A DNA stretch of 64,000 nucleotides from Athripsodes cinereus (Eukaryota > Arthropoda > Insecta > Trichoptera > Leptoceridae), in contig OX388305.1 in the NCBI GenBank assembly GCA_947579605.1, forward strand, positions 23,263,542 to 23,327,541, written 5' to 3'. A program made the position numbers and the translations under genes. This document shows, piece after piece, positions 10,740 through 20,511 of the stretch. How positions within the stretch are numbered: the stretch's first letter is position 1; each line of letters begins with the position of its first letter. The notes beneath the pieces are model-generated. The model was not told where the DNA came from. It was given only the letters and a program-made list of their open reading frames with translations, and did not search any database.

Positions 10740-12726
10740 TAGATATGTATACCAACTAGATGCGCTTATACACGTAGGTACCTATATACAATAATCTTTC
10801 CTTTCATAAAACATTTAATTAGGTGAGTAGCCACATTTGAATATTATTGACGGTTTATAAAAAGAAAGTAAATAATATTTTAGATAACACTCTCTCATGC
10901 ACCATAACAGGGTTGTGCAAATTACATTTTATTCTCGTATTTATTTATTTTTATAAAGATTGACACATCACACTACCCTAATACTAACTAACGTCCTATA
11001 AGCAACTAAAAACAGATAAGATCTTCGCTTAAAAAAGTCCTGTCGGGTCCTTCTGATGTTGACTATGACTTGTGAGAAACGCCCTTTATGCCGCACAGCA
11101 CGATTAGTTAAAAAGTGAAATCAATACCTACCATAGGTACATTTTATGTTATTTGGAATTTAGATACTAGAATAGGTTTTTTCTGATTAGCAAACAACAC
11201 AGTATTCCAAATGAAATATGAATTAATGGTGTTCATTTATTGTGAACTGAACCATAATAATGTAATAGAAAACACAGGCTAATAATATTATTTTATTGAT
11301 ATTTATTGAATCTTTTATAATAAATACTTGTAATATTGTTAGAAAGTTTCTGAACACAGATATAACAGGCACAATGCTGGTATTTTGATCCCGCGTTCGG
11401 AGCCTAATCCTTTGATATCCTGTATATCTGGATAGGTGATTTTTCCCGACTGTTAAGTTTTTGTGTGAACTTGATTGATCATATGGAAACTTATCTGGTT
11501 GTATAATGCTGAGAAGTGCGGATGGCAATTCTGCCGCCGCGTTTATAAAAAATAAGTTGTATCGTTTTCCTGCGACATTTGTATAACCCTACCATATGAA
11601 GCTATGATTATCAAATATTATTAAAAGATCAGACAGTTTTTTCTTTTTATAACAAACACTCTACCTACAGAGAAGAATAAACAACAAATGATACTGTTCA
11701 GAACGATAGCATTATTATAATATTATCTAAGTACCTACCTCCTAGGTAACTTTATCTACATAACTTACCTATGTATGTAGGTATATGTGTATCATGAACT
11801 ATCATTATTCTTATTATAATATACTCTAGTCTTCTAATCACAATGTTGTACAACAATTGATCATTGATTTTCAATACAAAATCACAATAGATTATTAAAT
11901 TTAATAAGCACCTACCAACACTCACAATACACGAATATAAGTAATATTAGAACAGTGGTGGCTCAGTAAAAGATTCTTATATATTATATCAATTTTTTAC
12001 TTATTTATTATAATAATTTACCGTAACTTTACATTCCCGTGTTTTTTCAATAGTCAAATATTTATATATTTTTAGTAAAAAAAAAATTGCTCGTTTACCA
12101 TTCTTTATCTATCTACCTACTAGTTTGTGAGTGATTTTAGTTTTTGTTATTGTTGTTGTCCATTCCACTATATCAGACAATATACCCAGGTCAGGGTGTA
12201 GGTATAAGACATACATTGATAAATACCAAAATACTTATTGTTTGATTGTTAAGAGTTAGTTGGATGATATCGAAATCTAGCGATAAATTCGTCTTGTGTG
12301 CATTGAATTGTGTAGGTACCTTATTATTCTACGATACTTATGAGTAATAAATGTTGTTATCAATATGCAGCTAAGAATGAAATAAATATATAGGTACGCA
12401 ATGTTAAATATCTGCCATTGCATATTGTTTTTACTAATTGTTATTAAAGTTTCAATTAGTAAGTAGGAATTAATGTGGTATGAAAATATAATAGGTTTGT
12501 ATGAGAAAAGACGCTGTCTCTTGAAAATCAGATGATTTACGTCTAATAACTCTGATGCAAGATTTTTATCTGTTATGGAAGATACGCCGCTGATTTATAA
12601 TACATTTAAACTGTACTATACCTATTTATTAGATATAATAGATGTAGATACTAGATACATACATAAGACTCAACAGAGACACGTGAATCGAACCTTATAA
12701 ACACTGTTGTATAGGTATATTAAGTA
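10740..12726. other. Unassigned AT-rich sequence
   Basis: About 2 kb with no supported gene apart from the weak candidate at 11380-11584. No full repeat of the named families occurs. Confidence 0.5.
11380..11584 (-). other. Coding-like frame of about 65 codons, unrecognised
   Basis: A minus-strand frame reads GYTNVAGKRYNLFFINAAAE and continues LPSALLSIIQPDKFPYDQSS, HKNLTVGKNHLSRYTGYQ and RIRLRTRDQ. Amino-acid use is balanced compared with AT-driven frames nearby, and then decays into I/F/N-rich noise. A stop lies just upstream of the glycine, at a TATGGTAG that could act as a weak splice acceptor. No domain is recognised; it may be an exon or a transposon remnant. Confidence 0.3.
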
Positions 12727-12800
12727 AGTCGGCAGCATAGTTCGCACCCAGGGTTTCTCTATCGAAGGTCGAGATTCTATCATTAGGCTACAAAATAAAA
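12727..12800 (-). repeat. C-SINE fragment
   Basis: The plus strand reads GTCGGCAGCATAGTTCGCAC, then CCAGGGTTTCTCTATCGAAG and GTCGAGATTCTATCATTAGG. It is similar in layout to the copy at 53311-53405. Confidence 0.45.
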
Positions 12801-15088
12801 GTTCTTAAATTTCTGCATAAATATTGTCAGTAGATACTTGTGTATTTTAAATTTAAATTGCTGTAAATATAATTAGAAATAACAATATTATATTCTAATT
12901 GAATGAACTAACTCAGAATGTCTTACTTAATACCTATGCTTCAATAAAATTAATAGATTATTATTATTATTATTATTACTTTCACGACTTCAATAAAGGT
13001 GCCAAAATAAACTTTTTATTTCTTCTATCTATTCCAAATCTAGCTCAATAAAAGAAATAGGTAGGTATATTATAAATATAATTTGGTGATACAATCACAC
13101 CAGAGATTCCGACACAATTTATTGTGTTAAGTAATTGAAACTTTTTGCATAAAATACTTTTTTACTCAAATTGTATTATTGAAACAAACTTACTGTAGAA
13201 TTAGACTTTTTTATATTGGATACAATACATACATACCTACTACGTATAATAACTAAGTAGGGACTCGTAAGCAGGATCTTCACTTTTACTCTATGGGTGG
13301 TGTCTTTCTATCTAAATAAAAACGGTTTTCCTTATATGTTGGGTAACAAGATGATTAACAGAATGCAATTAACGTCTTTATTTGCTTAAAAGCAGCTTGA
13401 AAAAAAATGTTAGTTTCTCTCTCCTTTGCATAAAAATAAGGTTGGTAGTACCGTGAATTTTCAAAGCTGTAAGTTTTACTATGGTGTGAGTAAGGACTTA
13501 TTTGCATTTGAAAAAAACTTCTACACGGTTCAAATGTATCCAACATTTTACTAAAGAAGAGCAAACTTATCATCACTATTAAAACAGTAGGTACCTACGT
13601 AACAGTAAAATTATTTAGCAAAAGTTTCCGAAAATACTTTAGGAATTTGCAATGTAGGTATCTAACGTAAATTAAAATTGAACACTTGTAGTGTTTCAAA
13701 TTGAATCCTCTGTAGAAGTAGAATAAAGGTATAGAAGAGATTTTGTCATTGTCAAATGGAATGCTTGGTTGACAAAAAAATTAAACCTATTTTTTACCTA
13801 TATTACCAAAAATCAATTTAACAATTTCGTCTAAAAGTCGATTATAATTGCTTGTTACGCGATGAATAGACATTTGGTACTAATTATCTAAATCACGATT
13901 TTCCTTTAAAACCTCGTGTACAAAGTATTTTGATGTTATTGTGTTCGAATAAAGGCAATACTTTTCTTATTTTCTTGTAAGTAATGGATACTTTATATAA
14001 CTATTGTTCAATCACTGTATCGGATTCGCCTATCGACGACCGTGAACTCTCGTACAGAATAACGAGTTGTAATAGTTGTACGTAGGTAACGAGATATCGA
14101 TACTTCTTGTAAATTCAGAAGCGGTTCTAGTTCTCATCTAAACAATGATGATTCTAGGAGATTTCTTTTCTCAATGGCGCAGGCAAAAAAATGTGATTCA
14201 ATGAAAATGGAACAAAATATTATGTAAGATTTTTTTACATCTGTGGATCAATTCATGTAAAGTGATCTACATACATAACTAGGCAGCCAAGTTGACGCGA
14301 AAGACTGATGCACCCTGAAGTCATGCATTACTTAATCATGACATTTCATTTTTTAAAGATTTTTTAAATAATTTTCGAGATTTCCACAAATTCGTTTCGT
14401 GCCTTCAACAATGTTCTGTCGTAGGTAGGGTTATGGATTTACCTATGCAGATAGAGCCCTGTTGAAACGAGCCAACAAAATTATATCTTACTAAAGTTTT
14501 TCTTTCTAAAATTTTTATGTTTTTTATTTAAACTAAATATTAGAAAACTCTCTGGTTATAATATATCACGACCTGAAATGAACGAAACCTATGGCATTTG
14601 GTCAATTCACGCGGTTTCGGGAAAATCTCTGGCTGTCCCAGATATTATCTAGGTATACTCGTAGTTCGTTACAAAAGTGTTAAGATTTATAGATTTACCT
14701 ACGTGTAGGTACTATTCTAATCAATCTCTATTACATAAAAGACCAAAGATTTGCTGACCAAAGGATAATATAGAGAAAGAGTAAGGGAGAGAAGAATTTA
14801 TTTGATTTTATTACGTAAGGTACCTAACTAAAAAGTAGAAAACAAGTCCCGGATATAATTAAACCATAAATAAATTTAATGATGATAGGTATTCACAAAC
14901 CTACAATCAGGATGTGCGTAGATGTTATGTAAAAATATTATACTGTGGCAATTTTTCTTCCTACTTTTGTATAAAATTAAAAATATATGTAGACCTTTAA
15001 AGAAAATATAGAAAACTTTTTACATTATGACGATTTTTCTCACATTCATTTTTATTTTCACCTCATGCTATTTAATATTTATCAGAAA
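12801..15088. other. Unassigned AT-rich sequence
   Basis: It contains an (ATT)n microsatellite at about 12958-12976 and a GTAGGTACCTAC palindrome at 13587-13598. The minus-strand frame 13355-13576 shows no motif. No gene is supported. Confidence 0.5.
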
Positions 15089-15337
15089 CACAGATATCTT
15101 TATTGATTGAGTTGACGTTAATTTTGTAAAACTCCATTATATTTGATATAACAAAAACAAAATTGTTTTTAGATTTACAATGTTTTATTTGTTAAATAAG
15201 TAACCAGGTTTTGACCTACGAGGAGTTTGACAATGACCTCATAGGTCGAAACCTGGTTACTTATTTAACAAATAAATCATAGTAAAACTAAAAACAACTT
15301 TGTGTTCGTTATATCAAATATCACAGATATCTTTATT
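15089..15337. mobile_element. Foldback element: 79-bp arms, 21-bp spacer, flanking 16-bp direct repeats
   Basis: Arms at 15141-15219 and 15241-15319 are inverted copies with about 10 mismatches by eye, separated by a 21-base spacer that is itself partly symmetric (GAGG...CCTC). The outer ends are ATTTGATATAAC and GTTATATCAAAT. The 16-mer CACAGATATCTTTATT occurs at 15089-15104 and exactly again at 15322-15337, so the duplication may bound a larger inserted unit. No open frame is present; a non-autonomous DNA element is the simplest reading. Confidence 0.75.
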
Positions 15338-15623
15338 ATGTAGGATCGGTTTCTCCATACTACAAAATACTTTGAATCTGAAATATTTCGAATCGAATAT
15401 AGGTAATAATATAATATATTGATGATGCGACTTACTTTTCACCTACTTACATGAAGTTATACGTATTTACGTGACCTTAAACGACACTGGAAACTTTCAG
15501 GAAAGAGTGGGAGATTAAGATCCATTATATTCTTATGATTTTACGGATTCTTATTCATTGGGAATCTAATTGTACCTACACAATTTTACTTTTGGTACCA
15601 TTAGGTATATTATAGATACTAAT

Positions 15624-15776
15624 ACTACTATACCATCACGGCATATCCCACATGTGGGGTAGCCAGTAGATCAGCTGCATATATAAACATGCAAGCCGTC
15701 TTCTCTGTGCCAACTAAAATATTAAGACATTCAGAATGGGTGGCAAACCTCATCGCTGAATTTGAGATGAAAAATA
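15624..15776 (-). repeat. A-family copy, 3' half
   Basis: Plus-strand blocks are ACTATACCATCACGGCATAT, GTGGGGTAGCCAGTAGATC, ACATTCAGAATGGGTGGC and CTCATCGCTGAATTTGAGAT. The family's 5' half is missing here, although a stray piece (CTTTCAGGAAAGAGTGGGAG) lies at about 15496-15515. Confidence 0.8.
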
Positions 15777-15904
15777 GGTATATTTATTTATTATTATATC
15801 AAGGTATTTCAAAAAAGGTGATAACCAGTAATGTATCCGATTAAAAACAACACTTCAATTGTATACACAATGATATACCTACTATTCTGAAGTTAGGAAT
15901 GTAA

Positions 15905-16330
15905 AGAAGCATTCACATTGCTTCACTTTGGATGATCATCCAGAGTGTCAGGGACAAACCTGTTCATCGAAATTGAACACGTCTGTTCAAATTTGTTCAT
16001 CCTATGCTTTCACTGCCCTGTCAACACTCACGGTCATGTTGTATGTAGTTTGACGTATTTACGTAAAAAAATAATTAAATAAATAAAAAAAATTAAAAAT
16101 ATCATTTACCAAAAATTAAAACAAGTAGGTTAATATAATTCTCGACAGCATGGTAATTTTGTACATGATTCTGACTTTCAATACAAATTCATCGATAAAA
16201 CTTGTTTGTGGTCGTTTCAGTGAAAGGTCCGTTCATCGAAATTATGTCGGGTGGTAATCGCTTTCATCCATCATCGCTAGTGATCACTATTGATGAAACG
16301 CCCGTTCACACAAATGTGAACGACCCTTGA
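15905..16330. mobile_element. Possible MITE with weak terminal symmetry
   Basis: The left end GCATTCACATTGCTTCAC and the complement of the right end (GGTCGTTCACATTTGTGTG) share TTCACATT, and each end also carries its own small palindrome. The interior has repeated GTTCATCGAAATT phrases at 15972 and 16231. No target duplication could be fixed. Confidence 0.3.
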
Positions 16331-17424
16331 GCCTTATAATAAAACGTCACACAGTTTTCCAAAAAAGTAGATATGTATCCCTAGATAATTTATTTTACTT
16401 TTCGATTTTATGGTAGGTATGTCTGTCTATATAAAATCCACTCATCTTTTGGAAAATGTGAAGTCAAATATAAGCTTTTGATCTTAACAGTTTATTTTGC
16501 ATTTTTGAATACATAATATGAAGGACTTTACGTCATTCAGAACTAAACTTTTAGCCGATTTGGTGCATATCTGCACCACGTACTATTATGAATATAAATG
16601 AGTAATTAATAGTGCATGGCATGCAATTCTTTTTTTTATTTGTTTATTTACTACGTATATAATTTAGAATGAGTAAGATGACTGTTCCAGCCCTTCTGAC
16701 ACTTGACTTAATGTGTAATTATAAAAGTTGTACAACGATTAACATGTCATTAAATAGATATTGCACAACACACTTCAATATTAAACTCTTGAATTTAACA
16801 CAATGAACAAACGTTATACTTTTTTGAAACTATTATTTAAAAAATAATCACTTTTCGAGTGTAACTTTGCGTAAATACATTATTAAAAATTATTGTAATA
16901 AAACACTGCATAAATTCACTAATATTAGTTTAATATTGTGGATTTATACAGTGTCTTAATTATTTTATATTTACTGAACTTTCACAAATTAATACTCACT
17001 ATGTACCTACCTATGACACATAATTAATTTTCAAGTCAATCCCAATTTAATAGATAACCGTTCAGTATAATCTTACATTTTGCGATGAAAATAATGACCA
17101 TTTGAACACCTTTTCTCAATATATCAAAAAACATTCTGTTTCGGCAGTTCTTTTTATAGTTTTGATATGCGAGAAAAGTTTGCCGAGGGCTCAAGTCACT
17201 CGATAACGGGTGGATAGCCAAAATAAAAAATAAAAAAAAAGTTTTCCGAATCTGTAGCACGTAGCATTGCGGTAATGAAATAAACTATTATAGAAAATTA
17301 AGCGATTTTCAATATACCTACTACAAAAATGGCTATGAATTTTTAATATAAACATAAATGCACTTAATGTAGGTAGGTACTATTACGTATTTAGTGGATA
17401 CACTCTTACGTACACTGCTCTTTG
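16331..17424. other. Unassigned AT-rich sequence
   Basis: No gene is supported. The phrase GGGCTCAAGTCACTCG at about 17187-17202, followed by GGGTGGATAGCC, is echoed at 34310-34337 and 36533-36550, so a decayed low-copy repeat may be present. The minus-strand frame 17036-17260 is not called. Confidence 0.45.
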
Positions 17425-17485
17425 TACAGAACTAAATAATTATTGTTATTGTCTGAGGTAATAACAATAATTATTTAGTTCTGTA
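17425..17485. repeat. Perfect 26-bp inverted repeat, 9-base loop
   Basis: The arm 17425-17450 (starting TACAGAACTAAATAATTATT) is matched exactly by its complement at 17460-17485, with loop GTCTGAGGT. It is AT-rich and contains no gene. It could be a tiny MITE or a snap-back duplication. A miRNA precursor is possible, but perfect pairing argues against it. Confidence 0.9.
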
Positions 17486-17954
17486 TAATTAATATTTACT
17501 TAAATGTTTATGTATCAAATATGAACCCACGTAGCGGAACGTCAAGTATTAGTATTAGACATTTACTACTAATATCTTTCTTCATAGTGAGTGGTAAAAA
17601 TACGTTTTAATAGCCAATTTACAAGACTGTGAGTTGGATTTGTTGGAGAGACTCGAGTGGGCCCCCTTAAGTGACCGTGTTTTTGGTCCCCTCCATCCTC
17701 ATACTAAACCGAGCGTGAACTTGTCCCCTAATAAGCTCAAGATGAAATGAAATAACTCCTCCATTTTCCACATTATGACTTTTGCTTGAGAGGTTTTATG
17801 TTTGTAGGTATGTATTAAGGAATTATACCTATATAGGTAATATTTTATCTTATAATTTGTTTGCAAATGCCTAATATTAAAAAATATGTATATATGTCTT
17901 AGTGATTCATTTGATTATGATCGCATTTGATAAATATTAAGCACGTATTTCAGT
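17486..17954. other. Unassigned sequence
   Basis: A slightly GC-richer patch at about 17640-17740 (GGGCCCCCTTAAGTGACCG) has no recognisable product. Confidence 0.45.
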
Positions 17955-18090
17955 AAAATTTACATCTTCAATTCAGCAATGAGGTATGTCTCCCATCCTG
18001 ATTGTCTTAAATTTTATTAGCACGGAGAATACGACTTGTGCGTTTATTACATGAAGTTGTCAGTCTGACTACTCCACTTGTGGGAAATTA
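17955..18090 (+). repeat. A-family copy, 3' half
   Basis: Blocks CAATTCAGCAATGAGGTATG, CCCATCCTGATTGTCTTAAA, TTTATTAGCACGGAG and ACTCCACTTGTGGGAAAT are in family order. Confidence 0.7.
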
Positions 18091-19430
18091 TTTAATTAAT
18101 TTATTTATTGTAATAGCCCTTAATAAGAAATACAATACAAAAATAACAAGAGGTATACCTTATTGTTGAAATGTAGTGATGGTACAATTGAATGTATTGA
18201 ATGAATGTGAATGAATAAGGAATTAACTATTTGAATAAACACCTACCTATACAATTAAAACCAAAGATTAAAAGTACCTTCTAGGTACACAGAGGAAACA
18301 TTTGAGTACTGTACTAAATATATTAATTAACTTTGTGTTTGTTAACCAAACTGTTACAAGAAAATCTTATACTTTTTATAGTTCAATAATAAGTTAATTG
18401 TTCATTTTAGTAAATATGTGTCGTGTAACCAATTGTCAGAGAAAGTTGTTATATATAAATAACTAAATATTATAAACTTTTGTTAGTGTTTTCAGTTTCT
18501 TATTCAAATAATGTAATAATAATAATATTGTTAAAAGACGCTGCTTAATTATATGTTCAGACTCGCTCTTTTTGTGATGTTCTTATTCTCAGTTTGATTC
18601 GATAATAATAATAATATAAAACTCAAAATGGAAATCATTTTCAAATTGCTGTACTAAATATAATAATAACAAGTGTTTATTCATAATATTTGTATGCATC
18701 AGAGGCGGTTGGTAGGTTGGACTAGTGGGGGAGCGAAGGAATCATAAAAATACTTAGAAATAAAACACTTTTGTTTCTTACTTCCATGGTTACTTTACTG
18801 GTTGTAAGCCAGTTTTCAGGTTTTATTAACATGAGTCACATCCACCAAGTATCGGTTATAGGTTAAAATAATAATACAATCATATAGGACGCATCGATTT
18901 TGTAGAATATTTTCCTGTTAAAAGGCTAAATATCACTACTGAAATTAGGACTGTGTATAGGAGGCTGTAACTCACCCTAAATTTCTATTTTCTTTCTTGT
19001 ATTGCACTTAAACACCTTATATAATTGTTTGTTTTAATATCACTATTTGATTATTATTATCATTGAATTACTTTAATTCAATACAAGCACTTAATCATTG
19101 AATTACTTTAATTAAACACAATAACTTAATTACACTATTGAAACTGTTTGATATATGACTGATATGTATGCGTGTGCACATCACCAAAGTTTTCAGCAGA
19201 AGAGAGAGTTTTTTGTAACAATTATGTGAGCACACTGGGGTATAAGGAAGGGAGTGGGGGAAGGATATGCAAAGAAGATTGCACACACAATAAACACCAG
19301 TGATACACACACAAAAAAATATTAGATATTGATAATATATCTAACAGATTTTATTTCTTAATTTTCAACTATGAAAATGAATAAAGATAATAATCTAATA
19401 GGTATATATTTTGAACCAATTCTTCCTTGT
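18091..19430. other. Unassigned AT-rich sequence with a short tandem duplication
   Basis: ATCATTGAATTACTTTAATT at 19059-19078 recurs at 19094-19113 (period 35). An isolated CAGAGGCGGTTGGTAGG patch near 18701 is GC-richer but has no partner in the window. No gene is supported. Confidence 0.5.
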
Positions 19431-19584
19431 AATAAGATAACAGTAATATTAGAGAATGGACCGGAATGAGGACAGTGGATGACCTGTTCAGAGCAGCACA
19501 GGACAGGGAGGTTTTCGCCGGAGTGATCGCCAACGTCGGGGGGACCTGACATGGCACAGAAAGAAGAAGAAGAATAAGATAACA
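19431..19584 (+). mobile_element. 130-bp LINE 3' end with 12-bp target duplication
   Basis: AATAAGATAACA at 19431-19442 and 19573-19584 flanks the insert. The frame from about 19452 reads REWTGMRTVDDLFRAAQDRE, then VFAGVIANVGGT and a stop. The tail is (AAG)n. The DDL-RAAQDRE-F phrase is the C-terminal end of an insect LINE reverse transcriptase protein. Extreme 5' truncation leaves only the last 30 or so codons. Confidence 0.8.
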
Positions 19585-19597
19585 TAATATTGTGAAC

Positions 19598-19662
19598 TTT
19601 TTTTTAAAAAAAAGATATATCTGGGTTTTGTTTGTTATAAACCCAAATACAACCTTATACAC
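19598..19662 (-). repeat. B-SINE 3' part (left half of the split copy)
   Basis: It contains the SINE's 3' hairpin (CTGGGTTTTG ... AAACCC, arms slightly altered by a short duplication) and the phrase CAAATACAACCTTATACAC. The body resumes at 23222 after the LTR element. On the minus strand the tail is A/T-rich. Confidence 0.85.
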
Positions 19663-19737
19663 TATTGTATACTGGATCAAGCATAACAATATTAGGTTCT
19701 TTTTGAATAACGACACGGAATTTATATTTACACAATA

Positions 19738-19987
19738 TCGATGGTGTAGCGCACAGATGTGGTAAGTGCAGTTTTTACCGAAAATGAGTTATTATACGCA
19801 TGCGAATCTATATCATCTGAAGTATGTTCCTTAGGAATATTATTGCGTAACTCTGTGTCATTCACGAGATATTTAACAAAAACTATGTGTGGTTAGTACT
19901 AGATTGTATGGCATCTCAAACTTTCAACATTGATTATCTCAAAACTATGAAAACTGTACTTACCACTTCTGTGCGCTATGCCATCGA
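19738..19987. mobile_element. 250-bp MITE inserted in the 3' LTR
   Basis: Terminal inverted repeats of about 34 bp: the left TCGATGGTGTAGCGCACAGA and the complement of the right (TCGATGGCATAGCGCACAGA) differ at few positions and continue as TGTGGTAAGTGCAG and AGTGGTAAGTACAG. Comparison with the intact 5' LTR gives the exact empty site CACAATATATTCAATG. The insertion fits either a TA duplication (Tc1/mariner-like) or an ATAT duplication; the palindromic ends make the two indistinguishable. No coding capacity. Confidence 0.9.
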
Positions 19988-20106
19988 TATATTCAATGAA
20001 TAATTCCTATTATAATTTGTCGAACACAATTTGTCAAAACACGCAGCCTAACAGTGCAAGTCAAGGTTCTATCAATTAATGAGCGTCGTTCTCAATAGGT
20101 GGCTAA

Positions 20107-20116
20107 CCTATATAGG
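20107..20116. promoter_or_regulatory. CCTATATAGG in 3' LTR (TATA / CArG-like)
   Basis: This matches the CC(A/T)6GG CArG consensus and also contains TATATA, so it could be the LTR core promoter or a MADS-box site. The same site in the other LTR is at 23115-23124. Confidence 0.4.
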
Positions 20117-20213
20117 CAGTAGCGTATTGCTACTCAGTCATTATCTTTGCTTAGCTTGTAAACAAGTCTAAAGGTCAATGTACAGGTGCAGTGTACAAAG
20201 TTCATACACTACA

Positions 20214-20223
20214 CTCTCCCCTC
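20214..20223 (-). promoter_or_regulatory. Polypurine tract for plus-strand priming
   Basis: On the minus strand GAGGGGAGAG lies immediately upstream of the 3' LTR start TGTAGTG. Position and composition are those expected of a polypurine tract. Confidence 0.85.
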
Positions 20224-20511
20224 ACAATCTTGAAAACCTTACTATTCTACATATTCCAATCTTTATACAATTCTATGCGAGTGACTGTGTTCTCTACTTA
20301 TTTCATGATTCTATATAAACAAGACAAACATTATAAATACATCACGCAGACAAGTTCTTCCTTCTGTCCAGGGCCACCAGATGAAGCCTTCCACCAGCCC
20401 AAGTCCTGGGTCTCAGCTGTCCCCGCCAATGGCCTCCAATCTGACCTGAAAAATTCAGAACCGGTGAGAGCTTTGCCTTCAAACAGGGGGAGGGGACCTA
20501 AACTCCTACTA
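20224..20511 (-). other. 3' non-coding segment of the LTR element
   Basis: 288 bp between the stop codon and the polypurine tract. A GC-rich stretch at 20350-20500 reads on the minus strand as a P/G/E-rich frame (20331-20531). This may be a former pol C-terminal tail in another frame. It is not called as a gene. Confidence 0.6.

Larger units (their letters stand above)
19663..20213 (-). repeat. 3' LTR, interrupted by a 250-bp MITE
   Basis: This 551-bp interval equals the 299-bp LTR plus the MITE and its short target duplication. Outside the insert it is identical to 22923-23221. It contains CCTATATAGG at 20107-20116. Confidence 0.95.

Noticed and set aside
17425..17485. miRNA precursor
   Set aside because: The 26-bp arms pair perfectly with a 9-base loop; animal precursors normally contain bulges and are longer. 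A foldback or snap-back origin is simpler.
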